This document shows, piece by piece, positions 18,227-26,031 of a DNA stretch of 64,000 nt (positions within the stretch are counted from its first letter, which is position 1; each line of letters starts with the position of its first letter). This DNA comes from Pseudomonas frederiksbergensis (GTDB lineage Bacteria; Pseudomonadota; Gammaproteobacteria; Pseudomonadales; Pseudomonadaceae). A program made the translations under genes and the position numbers. A model generated the notes under the pieces. That model saw nothing but the letters and a program-made list of their open reading frames with translations. It was not told the DNA's origin and searched no databases. The stretch covers positions 62,001 to 126,000 of the forward strand of contig NZ_JQGJ02000002.1 in NCBI RefSeq assembly GCF_000802155.2. The letters are read 5' to 3'.

Positions 18227-18242
18227 CCAATGGATCCATTGG
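18227..18242. promoter_or_regulatory. VanR operator O2, perfect 16-base palindrome
   Basis: CCAATGGATCCATTGG is a perfect palindrome containing the TGGATCCA core. It lies 34 bases upstream of the vanA -35 box and next to the LysR stop codon. Two sites 75 bases apart could allow cooperative or looping repression. Confidence 0.6.
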
Positions 18243-18247
18243 GTGGG

Positions 18248-19153
18248 CTAAAAGCGATAAGCCGCCGGCACCTGCACCTCGATGAACCGCTGCATGTGCT
18301 CCAGGAAACAGGCCTGCAATTTCGACAAGGGGCCCTGGATCGGCAGCAGCATGCTGAAGTCCATTTCGATCGCCGGCTCGAAGGCGCGAAAGACGATGCC
18401 GTCGCCCCGGTATTCGACCGCACTGATGGCGTCCACCAGCGCAACGCCAAGGCCCTGCTCGACGAAGGTGCACATGGGCTGGGAGAGCTGCGTCTCCAGC
18501 CGCAGCTCACGTTCCACGCCATGAGCGGCGAAGATCGCGTCGATGTGTTGGCGAGAGCCGATGGACTGCGGATAGGAAATGAACCGCTCGCCTTGCAGGT
18601 CTTCCGGGAAGACCGTCGCGCGATCCACCAGGCGATGGCCGGCGGGCAGGGCGCAGAGCATCCGCGTCGCCAGCAGTTTTTCGGCGCGGGGACTCGGATA
18701 GGTGTTGGGCAGCACGATCAAGCCCAAGTCGCAGCGTTGGCCCACCACCAGGTCCACGACTTCCCGGGAAGATTGCACCACCAGGGAAATCTGCACCTGG
18801 TCATGCTCGGCCATGAACGCAGCGATGGCTCGCGGCAGGAACGACAAGCCCATCGCCGGCGCACAGGCGATGTGCAGCGATCCGCGCTTGAGGTTGCGGA
18901 TGTCCTGGGCGGTACGCGCGATGCGCTCAACGCCTAACAGCGAGCGCTGCACCTCTTGATACAGCGTCATGGCTTCGGCGGTGGGTTGCAGCCGGCCCTT
19001 GATGCGGTCGAACAGGCTGAAACCGATGTCTTCTTCCAGGCTGGCGATCAGCCGGGTCGCGGCGGGCTGGGAGATGTGCAGCATTTCGGCGGCGCGGGTC
19101 ACTGTCTGTCCCAGGATCACTGCGCGAAAGGCTTCCAGCTGGCGAAGGTTCAT
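18248..19153 (-). CDS. LysR-family transcriptional regulator
   Basis: Started at the Met of MNLRQLEAFR, the product has 301 residues. The N-terminal helix-turn-helix is canonical (VTRAAEMLHISQPAATRLIASLEEDIGFSLFDRIKGRLQPT), followed by a two-lobed effector domain. It is divergent from the flavoprotein dehydrogenase genes, the usual arrangement for a LysR activator and its target operon. An in-frame start 19 codons upstream would add a hydrophobic leader foreign to the family, so I reject it. Confidence 0.9.
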   Translation of the reverse strand: MNLRQLEAFRAVILGQTVTRAAEMLHISQPAATRLIASLEEDIGFSLFDRIKGRLQPTAEAMTLYQEVQRSLLGVERIARTAQDIRNLKRGSLHIACAPAMGLSFLPRAIAAFMAEHDQVQISLVVQSSREVVDLVVGQRCDLGLIVLPNTYPSPRAEKLLATRMLCALPAGHRLVDRATVFPEDLQGERFISYPQSIGSRQHIDAIFAAHGVERELRLETQLSQPMCTFVEQGLGVALVDAISAVEYRGDGIVFRAFEPAIEMDFSMLLPIQGPLSKLQACFLEHMQRFIEVQVPAAYRF

Positions 19154-19177
19154 AAGCTTAGCTATCCATAACAAAAA

Positions 19178-19190
19178 GACATGGGATGTC
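19178..19190. promoter_or_regulatory. Candidate LysR operator
   Basis: GACATGGGATGTC is a perfect inverted repeat (5-3-5) in the 156-base gap between the LysR gene and the divergent oxidoreductase gene. It is the clearest dyad there and so the best candidate for the LysR site. Confidence 0.4.
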
Positions 19191-19309
19191 CAAAATAAAG
19201 CATTTTTCATGGCCGTGTCAGCGTCCTAGGATTTGCTCCATCAACTCATCAAGCCGAAATGTCGGGGCATCTACCGAGACATGACGGCTATGCAGAGCAC
19301 AGAGCAGCC

Positions 19310-20434
19310 ATGCAAAAAACTGATGTCATCATCGTGGGCGGTGGCCTGGTGGGTATGTCCATCGCTTATGGCCTGGCCTTGCTCGGACGCCAGGTGAGCG
19401 TGCTCGACGAGGGAGACGACGCCATTCGTGCCGCCCGGGGCAACTTCGGTTTGCTGTGGGTGCAGGGTAAGGGCTATGGGATGAGCCCCTATGCGCAATG
19501 GACCCGTGATTCGGTGGCGCTGTGGCCACGGTTTGCTGCCGCGCTGCACGCCGATACCGGGATCGATATCCATCTGCGCCAGGCGGGTGGTTTCCAACTG
19601 TGCCTGAGCGATGCGGAAATGGCCGAGGAGGCGGCGCGCCTGGGCTGGCTGCGCGAAGCCCTTGACGGTGATTACCCCTACGAGCTGCTGGATCCGGTGC
19701 AACTGCGCAATCGCCTGCCCGGCATCGGGCCCGATGTCGTGGGCGGTTGCTTCTCGCCCATGGACGGCCATGTGAACCCGTTGAAGCTGCTGCGCTCCCT
19801 TTACGCGGCATGCCAGGCCCGTGGTGTGAAGGTGATCAATGGTCACCGCGTCGAGGCGATCGAACCCGATGCCAGCGGATTTCGATTACAGGCCGGCGAT
19901 CAACGCTGGTCGGCCCGGCAGGTGGTCCTGGCCGCGGGCCTGGGCAACCGGAGCTTGGGCGAACAGGTTGGCCTGGATGTACCGGTGCAACCGAACCGTG
20001 GGCAGATCCTGGTGACCGAACGCCTCCAGCCCTTCCTGGAATACCCCACCACTTACGTGCGCCAGACCGATGAAGGCACGGTGCAACTGGGCGATTCCCA
20101 CGAGTCGGCCGGTTTCGACGATGGCACCGGCAGCCGGGTCATGGCCGCCATTGCCCGGCGGGCCGTGCAGTGTTTCCCACTGCTGGGTGACGTACGGCTG
20201 GTGCGGGCCTGGGGGGCGTTGCGGGTGATGAGCGCCGACGGGTTTCCGATCTACGAAATGTCCCAAGTCTGCCCGGGGTTGTCGGTTGTGAGCTGCCACA
20301 GCGGTGTGACGTTGGCCGCCGTTCATGCCCTGCGCCTGGCCCCCTGGATCGCTGGTGACTTCGACGACCCCGCCGTGAAGCCATTCGGCCTGCACCGCTT
20401 CAATTCCTCCATGGAGATGCGCCATGTCGGCTGA
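19310..20434 (+). CDS. FAD-dependent oxidoreductase, DAO/opine oxidase subunit B-like
   Basis: The 374-residue protein opens with a Rossmann FAD motif, DVIIVGGGLVGMSIAYGLALLG, and has the D-amino-acid-oxidase fold pattern (QVVLAAGLGNRSLGEQVGL, RAWGALRVMSADGFPIY and the C-terminal SCHSGVTLAAVHAL). Together with the next two genes it forms the three-part dehydrogenase seen in octopine/nopaline oxidases, HcnABC and D-hydroxyproline dehydrogenase. It would oxidise a secondary or primary amine to an imine. The substrate is not readable from sequence. Confidence 0.88.
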   Translation: MQKTDVIIVGGGLVGMSIAYGLALLGRQVSVLDEGDDAIRAARGNFGLLWVQGKGYGMSPYAQWTRDSVALWPRFAAALHADTGIDIHLRQAGGFQLCLSDAEMAEEAARLGWLREALDGDYPYELLDPVQLRNRLPGIGPDVVGGCFSPMDGHVNPLKLLRSLYAACQARGVKVINGHRVEAIEPDASGFRLQAGDQRWSARQVVLAAGLGNRSLGEQVGLDVPVQPNRGQILVTERLQPFLEYPTTYVRQTDEGTVQLGDSHESAGFDDGTGSRVMAAIARRAVQCFPLLGDVRLVRAWGALRVMSADGFPIYEMSQVCPGLSVVSCHSGVTLAAVHALRLAPWIAGDFDDPAVKPFGLHRFNSSMEMRHVG

Positions 20435-20753
20435 CCGCCTTTTCCGGCCTTTGGCCGCCGCGCAGCACAACGTATTGATCGAATTCGACGGCCAGCCGTT
20501 GAGCGTGCCGGCCCACGTGTCCCTGGCAGCGGCGTTGCTCGCCAGCGGCGTGCGCCATACCCGCGAAAGCGCGATCAGCGGCCGGCCCGCGGCGCCATAT
20601 TGCATGATGGGCGTGTGCTTCGAATGCCTGGTGCAGGTCGACGACCAGGCAAGCGTCCAATCCTGCCTGGTGCCCGTGCGTGCGGGCATGCGCGTGCGCC
20701 GTCAGTGTGGCGCTGCCGCCCTGATGCCGGTTGGGGAGGCGAATGATGAGTAA
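20424..20753 (+). CDS. (2Fe-2S)-binding small subunit of the heteromeric amine dehydrogenase
   Basis: This 109-residue protein holds a single ferredoxin-like domain. Cys60, Cys65, Cys68 (PYCMMGVCFECLV) and Cys81 (VQSCLV) are the four cluster ligands. It overlaps the preceding gene by 11 bases and the next by 8, so the three are translated together. Equivalent small subunits (HcnA, SoxA N-terminal type) pass electrons between the two flavoproteins. Confidence 0.9.
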   Translation: MSADRLFRPLAAAQHNVLIEFDGQPLSVPAHVSLAAALLASGVRHTRESAISGRPAAPYCMMGVCFECLVQVDDQASVQSCLVPVRAGMRVRRQCGAAALMPVGEANDE

Positions 20754-22119
20754 CGTTGCGATCGACCTGATCATCATCGGTGCCGGCCCGGCCGGCATGA
20801 GCGCGGCGCTCGAAGCCCGCTCCCAGGGGCTGTCCGTGGTGGTGCTGGATGAGCAGGCCAGTCCCGGCGGGCAGATTTATCGCCAGGTCCTTCAAGCCGA
20901 TGGTCGCAGCCGTGCCGTGCTGGGCGAGGACTACTACGCGGGCGCTGAACTGGCGGCGGATTTCATGGGCTGTGGCGCACGCTATCTACCCAACGCGGCG
21001 ATCTGGCAGGTAACGCCGCAGCGTGAGGTCCACTACCTGGTCGAAGGCCAGGCACGCATTCTCCAGGGGCGACATTTGTTGATTGCCACGGGCGCCCTCG
21101 AACGTCCGATGCCGATCCCCGGCTGGACCTTGCCCGGCGTCATGACCGCCGGCGCGGGGCAAATCCTGCTCAAAAGCTCGGCGATGGTGCCGGCGGGTCC
21201 GGTGGTCCTGGCAGGCTGCGGTCCGCTGCTTTATTTGCTGGCGGTGCAGTACCTGCGGGCGGGTATCGTCATCGACGCGCTCGTCGATACCAGCCACCGA
21301 CGTGATTTGCTCAAGGCCTGGCGTGCGATTCCTGGCGCGTTGCAGGGTTGGCGCGACTTGCTCAAGGGCGCGAGGCTCTTGGTTGAATTGAAGCGTGCCG
21401 GCATCCGCCATTTTCGCGGTGCCGCTCACCTGCGCATCGAGGGCGCGGATCGGGCCAGGGCCTTGAGCTTCGACAGCGAGGGGCAGCATCACCGGGTGCC
21501 CGCCGAGTTGATTCTGTTGCACCAGGGCGTGGTCCCGCATACACAGATCAGCCGCTCGCTGCGCCTGGAACATGACTGGAGCGCGTCGCAGTTGTGCTGG
21601 GTCCCGCGCCGCAATGGTTTTGGTGAAAGCAGCGCCGCTGGGATCTTCATCGCCGGTGACGGTGGGGCCATTGGTGGCGCCCAGGTTGCGCGGCTTGAAG
21701 GGCAACTGGCGGCGCTGGCCATCGCCGGACGTCACGGGCAGGCACATGGCGTCCGGAAGGCGCTGCGCCGCGCTCGCGCCGCGCGGCCGTTGATCGATGC
21801 CCTTTATCGGCCTCCGGCAGAGCACTGCGTTCCCGCCGACGACGTCATGGTCTGCCGCTGCGAAGAGGTCAGCGCTGGTGATATCCGCCGCTACGTCGAC
21901 CTCGGCTGCCTGGGGCCCAACCAGACCAAGGCTTTCGGCCGCTGCGGCATGGGGCCGTGCCAGGGCCGCCAGTGCGGCTTGAGTGTTACCCAGATCATCG
22001 CCGCCCATCGTCGCGTGCCGCCCGCCGAGGTGGGCTACTACCGCATTCGTCCGCCCCTCAAACCCATCACGCTGGCGCAACTGGCCGGCGAACGCCACTC
22101 ACCGGAGGAACTGTCATGA
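20746..22119 (+). CDS. NAD(P)/FAD-dependent oxidoreductase, opine oxidase subunit A/HcnB-like
   Basis: The 457-residue product starts with DLIIIGAGPAGMSAALEA, a classical dinucleotide-binding fold, and a second nucleotide site follows near GPVVLAGCGPLLYLLAV. The C-terminus has a BFD-like [2Fe-2S] domain with VCRCEEVSAGDIRRYVDLGC and CGMGPCQGRQCG. Two Met codons are adjacent; GGGGAGG at 20733 fits the second (20746) best. The architecture equals OoxA/NoxA and HcnB. Confidence 0.88.
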   Translation: MSNVAIDLIIIGAGPAGMSAALEARSQGLSVVVLDEQASPGGQIYRQVLQADGRSRAVLGEDYYAGAELAADFMGCGARYLPNAAIWQVTPQREVHYLVEGQARILQGRHLLIATGALERPMPIPGWTLPGVMTAGAGQILLKSSAMVPAGPVVLAGCGPLLYLLAVQYLRAGIVIDALVDTSHRRDLLKAWRAIPGALQGWRDLLKGARLLVELKRAGIRHFRGAAHLRIEGADRARALSFDSEGQHHRVPAELILLHQGVVPHTQISRSLRLEHDWSASQLCWVPRRNGFGESSAAGIFIAGDGGAIGGAQVARLEGQLAALAIAGRHGQAHGVRKALRRARAARPLIDALYRPPAEHCVPADDVMVCRCEEVSAGDIRRYVDLGCLGPNQTKAFGRCGMGPCQGRQCGLSVTQIIAAHRRVPPAEVGYYRIRPPLKPITLAQLAGERHSPEELS

Positions 22120-22466
22120 ACATCCAACGTATCGAAAGCAACCCACGCTTGAGCCGCAGCGTCGTGCACAACGGCGTGGCCTGGCTCAGCGGCATCGTCG
22201 CCGCCGACTGCAGCCAGGACATCGGCGGCCAAACGCGCCAAGTGCTGCAACGGGTCGACGAATTGCTCGCCGCGTCGGGCACAGACAGGCGTCGCCTGCT
22301 TAGTGTGCAGATCTGGATGAAAGACATGGGCCGTGACTTTGCCCAAATGAATGCGCTGTGGAGTGAGTGGGTCGACGTCGCGAACACCCCGGCGCGCGCC
22401 ACCGCACAAGTGGCTTTCGATGATCCGCAGATCCTGCTGGAGCTCATCGTCACCGCGGCGGTATAG
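22116..22466 (+). CDS. RidA/YjgF family protein
   Basis: The 116-residue protein follows by an ATGA overlap, which fixes the start. GVAWLSGIVAAD is the usual early strand, and PARATAQVAF includes Arg94, equivalent to the conserved substrate-binding arginine of RidA. RidA proteins hydrolyse reactive enamine/imine intermediates to keto acids and ammonia. Coupling to an amine dehydrogenase suggests it clears the imine that enzyme forms. Confidence 0.9.
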   Translation: MNIQRIESNPRLSRSVVHNGVAWLSGIVAADCSQDIGGQTRQVLQRVDELLAASGTDRRRLLSVQIWMKDMGRDFAQMNALWSEWVDVANTPARATAQVAFDDPQILLELIVTAAV

Positions 22467-22619
22467 CACCGGCATAGCACCGCCGGACCGCTGTTCTGCC
22501 GTTACCGGGCAAGACGACCACCAGAGCCGTCGCCTGCGCTTGTTCACGTTGCTGCTGCCATAACGGACGACTTTTCGCCGAGCGTCCGAACTCAATAACA
22601 TCGCATCCGGAGCTAATGA

Positions 22620-23402
22620 ATGAACATCAAACGCATCGCACTCAAGCTGGGTTTCGTCTCGTTGCTGGCGCTCGGCGCCAACCTGCACGCTGCGGAAAAC
22701 TCATTGCGCATCGGCATCGAAGCGGCGTATCCGCCGTTCGCCTCGAAAACCCCGGACAACGCCATCGTTGGATTTGACTACGATATCGGCCAGGCCCTGT
22801 GCGCCGAGATGAAGGTTCGCTGCGACTGGAAAGAGCAGGAGTTCGACGGTTTGATCCCGGCGCTCAAGGTGAAGAAGGTCGACGCGGTGATTTCCTCCAT
22901 GTCGATCACCCCGGAGCGGATGAAATCGGTCGACTTTACCGACCGCTACTACCGTATCCCGGCGCGCCTGGTGTTCCGCAAGGGCAGCGGCATCAACGAA
23001 ATCCCCGCACAGCTCAAGGGCAAGCGGATCGGCGTGCAGCGGGCCACCAACTTCGATCGCTACGTCACTGACAAATTTGTCCCGGCCGGCGCCGAGGTAA
23101 TCCGCTATGGTTCGCAGAATGAGATTTTTCTCGACCTGTTGGGCGGTCGCCTGGACGCGACGATGGCCAGCTCCGTGGTAATCGACGAAAGCTTGCTCAA
23201 GCGTCCGGAAGGCAAGGATTTTGAATTTGTCGGGCCGAATTTCGTCGAAGAACAATACTTCGGCACCGGCATTGGCATCGCCGTGCGCAAGAACGACCCG
23301 TTGGCGAGCCGCTTCAACCAGGCCCTGGCAACCCTTCGCGCCAATGGCACCTACGACCGGATTCGCCAGAAGTATTTCGATTTCGATATCTACGGCGAAT
23401 AA
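22620..23402 (+). CDS. Amino-acid ABC transporter periplasmic binding protein
   Basis: This 260-residue protein has a signal peptide ending LHAAEN, then the type-3 solute-binding pattern LRIGIEAAYPPFASKTPD and VGFDYDIGQALCAEM, with MSITPERMKSVDFTDRYY. It resembles lysine/arginine/ornithine-binding proteins. No permease or ATPase gene lies next to it, so it must use transporter parts encoded elsewhere. It lies 153 bases after the RidA gene on the same strand and may report the substrate class, possibly a basic amino acid or opine. Confidence 0.9.
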   Translation: MNIKRIALKLGFVSLLALGANLHAAENSLRIGIEAAYPPFASKTPDNAIVGFDYDIGQALCAEMKVRCDWKEQEFDGLIPALKVKKVDAVISSMSITPERMKSVDFTDRYYRIPARLVFRKGSGINEIPAQLKGKRIGVQRATNFDRYVTDKFVPAGAEVIRYGSQNEIFLDLLGGRLDATMASSVVIDESLLKRPEGKDFEFVGPNFVEEQYFGTGIGIAVRKNDPLASRFNQALATLRANGTYDRIRQKYFDFDIYGE

Positions 23403-23467
23403 TCAGGCACTTTCCATGGCCAGCGGGTGCCGCCCCTGGCCTCATGTTCCATGACACGGAGTGATTC

Positions 23468-23893
23468 ATGAAAACCAAAGCGGTACTCACGGAGCAGGAC
23501 GTTGCCCAGCTGCTGGTCGCTGCCAAGGAACTGGCTCACCAGCGCCAATGGGCCGTATCGATCTGCGTGGTAGACGATGGCGGGCATCCCCTGGGGCTGT
23601 TGCGCCTGGACGATGCCTCGCCGTTGTCGACCTACATCGCCACCGAAAAAGCCCGCACCGCGGCCATGGGGCGGCGTGACAGCAAGGCCTTTGAAGACAT
23701 GATCAACGGTGGTCGCCTGGCCTTCCTGAGCGCTCCGCACCTGCAAGGCATGCTTGAGGGCGGCGTGACGATCCGCCACGATGGCCAGTGCATCGGCGCC
23801 ATCGGGGTTTCCGGCGTGAAGGCTGAAGAGGATGCGGAACTGGCGCGGTTGGCGGTGGAAACCGTGCTGCCGGTGATTACGCCGGATGCGTGA
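23468..23893 (+). CDS. GlcG/HbpS-like (DUF336) protein
   Basis: The 141-residue protein matches the small GlcG/HbpS family: WAVSICVVDDGGHPLGLLRLDDASP, then a conserved ATEKARTAAMGRRDS segment and GGVTIRHDGQCIGAIGVSGV near the end. Members are accessory proteins of catabolic operons or haem-binding sensors. The function here is unknown. GGAGTG precedes the ATG. Confidence 0.85.
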   Translation: MKTKAVLTEQDVAQLLVAAKELAHQRQWAVSICVVDDGGHPLGLLRLDDASPLSTYIATEKARTAAMGRRDSKAFEDMINGGRLAFLSAPHLQGMLEGGVTIRHDGQCIGAIGVSGVKAEEDAELARLAVETVLPVITPDA

Positions 23894-23994
23894 TGCGGGG
23901 CACCCGATGAGCCCCCTCAATCTGCACAAATCTTCCAGACAGGCGCTTGGGCAGCAGTTAATCTGCCAGAGCACATCGACTAGACGGGTAAGGC

Positions 23995-24831
23995 ATGACA
24001 GCGCGCAATTGGATCGATCTCAAGCAGGACGCCTCGTCCGGTATCGAGACCGTGCGCGCGCATTTCGAGGGCCATGCCTACGATCCGCATTGGCACGATG
24101 CCTACCTGGTGGGCGTGACGGAGCAGGGGGTGCAGCAGTTCCATTGCCGCCGCCAGCAACATAACAGCACGCCGGGCAAAGTGTTCCTGCTCGAGCCCGG
24201 CGAGCTGCATGACGGAAACGCACCTCACGAACAGGGCTTTACCTACCGCACCTTGTACCTCGAACCACACTGGCTGGAGCGCGAGCTGCGCTCGCTGTTC
24301 GAAGAAGCACCGGACAACGCCCAATTGGGTTTCGCCGCCACTCTGAATGACGACGTACAACTGGCGCGCGCCACCGCCACGGCCTTCCAGAGCCTGCATG
24401 AGCAGGACATCCTGATCGTCCGCCAGACCGCACTTGACACGCTGCTGTCCAACCTCACCCAACACCTGCACTGGCGTGCGCGGATCAATCCCGACCCGCG
24501 GCTGCCGCTGGTTGCACAGCAGGCCCGCGACTACCTGCACAGCCACCTGAGCGAAGACATCGGCCTGGGCGATTTGGCGCGGGCTACCGGTGTCGATCGC
24601 TTTCGCCTGAGCCGCGCATTCAAGGCCGCTTTCGGCCTGGCGCCCCATGCTTACCTGATCCAACTGCGCCTGGCCCGGGCGCGGCGCTTGCTGGCCCGTG
24701 GCGAAAGTGCCGTGGCGGTGGCCGCCATGCTTGGTTTTGCCGACCAGAGTCACCTGGGCCGCTGGTTCCAGCGTGCCTATCGCATGAGCCCCGCGGACTA
24801 CCGCAAGCGCTGCTCAATTGTTCCAGACTGA
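23995..24831 (+). CDS. AraC-family transcriptional regulator
   Basis: The 278-residue protein has an N-terminal cupin-like sensor (HWHDAYLVGVTEQG, FLLEPGELHDG) and a C-terminal double helix-turn-helix (IGLGDLARATGVDRFRLSRAFKAAFGLAPHAYL and VAVAAMLGFADQSHLGRWFQRAYRMSPADYRK). It is followed at once by a LysE-type exporter gene, and AraC regulators often control such exporters or the amino-acid pathway nearby. Confidence 0.92.
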   Translation: MTARNWIDLKQDASSGIETVRAHFEGHAYDPHWHDAYLVGVTEQGVQQFHCRRQQHNSTPGKVFLLEPGELHDGNAPHEQGFTYRTLYLEPHWLERELRSLFEEAPDNAQLGFAATLNDDVQLARATATAFQSLHEQDILIVRQTALDTLLSNLTQHLHWRARINPDPRLPLVAQQARDYLHSHLSEDIGLGDLARATGVDRFRLSRAFKAAFGLAPHAYLIQLRLARARRLLARGESAVAVAAMLGFADQSHLGRWFQRAYRMSPADYRKRCSIVPD

Positions 24832-24885
24832 GCATGTCAGCATCGGGATGATCGGTCCTACGATCACCCACCGAGAAATTGCTCC

Positions 24886-25488
24886 ATGGACCAGTTGCTG
24901 CCGTTTGCCCTGTTTGCCTTTGTCGCCTCCATCACCCCTGGGCCGACCAATATCCTGGTGCTGAGCCACAGCTCGCGCTTCGGCCTGGCGACCACCTGGC
25001 CGATCATCCTCGGCGCTTGCGCGGCCGCTGCGTTGTTGGTGCTGTTGGTGGGCACTGGGCTGGGGGATGTATTGGCCCGGCATGCGACCATCCAAACGGC
25101 ATTGTCCTGGGCCGGCATCGCCTGGCTGAGCTGGATGGCCTGGCAGATTTTCAGCGCACCGGCCGAAGCCATCGACCCGGACCGACCGGTTGAAGGCCCG
25201 CGGCTTGGCCTGGCCGGAGCTGCCGGATTGCAACTGGTGAACCCGAAGACGTGGATGATGGCCTTGGCGGTGGTCAGCGTATTCGCCGGTGCCGGGGCGG
25301 ACCGTACGGCGCAGGTGCTCTGGCTGTCCCTTGCATTTTTCGCGATTTCCATTCCTTGCATGACCGCCTGGGCCTACCTGGGGCGCGGCGCCGCAAGGTT
25401 CTGCCGTTCCGCCGTGGCGATGGGGCGCTTCAACCGTGTCATGGCGGTGTTGCTGCTGGTGTCGGCGTGGTTGACGTTGCTGGTATAG
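24886..25488 (+). CDS. LysE/RhtB-family amino-acid exporter
   Basis: The 200-residue, about six-helix protein carries the family motif ASITPGPTNILVLSHSSRFG after its first helix and QLVNPKTWMMAL in the middle. Members export amino acids or derivatives to prevent overload. It closes the amine-catabolism region and is 54 bases after the AraC gene. Confidence 0.9.
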   Translation: MDQLLPFALFAFVASITPGPTNILVLSHSSRFGLATTWPIILGACAAAALLVLLVGTGLGDVLARHATIQTALSWAGIAWLSWMAWQIFSAPAEAIDPDRPVEGPRLGLAGAAGLQLVNPKTWMMALAVVSVFAGAGADRTAQVLWLSLAFFAISIPCMTAWAYLGRGAARFCRSAVAMGRFNRVMAVLLLVSAWLTLLV

Positions 25489-25640
25489 CCCTGCACCGCA
25501 GCAGGAGTCGCGGTATTTCCTGGCTGACGAAAATGTAATTTTTCTTTCGAAACCCCAGGCGCGCGCGGCGAGTCGCACTCTTATACCTGCCCTGAAAAGG
25601 CGGTATGCCATTTTCTCGACCTTCGAAAAAGGAGAGTGCC

Positions 25641-25967
25641 ATGAACCAACGTTATCAAGCCTGCATCGACGAATGCCTGGCCTGCGCCATGACCTGTGAG
25701 GCCTGCGCCAGCGCTTGCCTGCAAGAAGAAAACGTCCAGATGATGGCGCGTTGCATCGAGCTGGACCGCGACTGCGCCGACCTGTGCCGCCTGGCGGCGA
25801 CATTGATGCAGCGTGACAGTCGGGTCGCCGCCGATCTTTGTATTGTCTGCGCGAGCATCTGCCGAGCCTGTGGCGAGGAGTGTGCTGGGCACGAAGCGGG
25901 TCATTGCCAGGATTGTGCCAAGGCATGCCGGTCCTGTGCCGAGGCGTGTGAAAGGATGGCTGCCTGA
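25641..25967 (+). CDS. Cysteine-rich four-helix-bundle copper-storage-like protein
   Basis: From the ATG at 25641 (GGAGAG upstream) the product has 108 residues, of which 19 are cysteines by direct count. Most are arranged as CxxxC or CxxC along helices (ACIDECLACAMTCEACASAC; later DLCIVCASICRACGEEC). No signal peptide is present. This fits cytosolic Csp3-type copper-storage proteins, which bind many Cu(I) ions inside a four-helix bundle. No copper pump is adjacent. Confidence 0.9.
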   Translation: MNQRYQACIDECLACAMTCEACASACLQEENVQMMARCIELDRDCADLCRLAATLMQRDSRVAADLCIVCASICRACGEECAGHEAGHCQDCAKACRSCAEACERMAA

Positions 25968-25987
25968 GATTGAACTGGACCGGCTTA

Positions 25988-26017
25988 AACGACAGGCATC
26001 GTTTGATGCCTGTCGTT
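25988..26017. terminator. Hairpin between convergent Csp-like and MFS genes
   Basis: AACGACAGGCATC and GATGCCTGTCGTT form a perfect 13-pair stem around GTTT. It sits 20 bases after the copper-protein stop codon and before the convergent MFS stop codon, fitting a bidirectional terminator, although the T-run is short. Confidence 0.65.
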
Positions 26018-26031
26018 AAAGCCCTGGGCTT

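Noticed and set aside
17045..18937. 630-codon plus-strand frame across vanA and the LysR gene
   Set aside because: It is opposite two well-defined genes and spans their intergenic promoter; a by-product of codon bias.
25525..25539. TGACGAAAATGTAAT upstream of the copper-storage-like gene as a CopR box
   Set aside because: It vaguely resembles copper-responsive sites, but I cannot recall the consensus well enough and no copper regulator is nearby.
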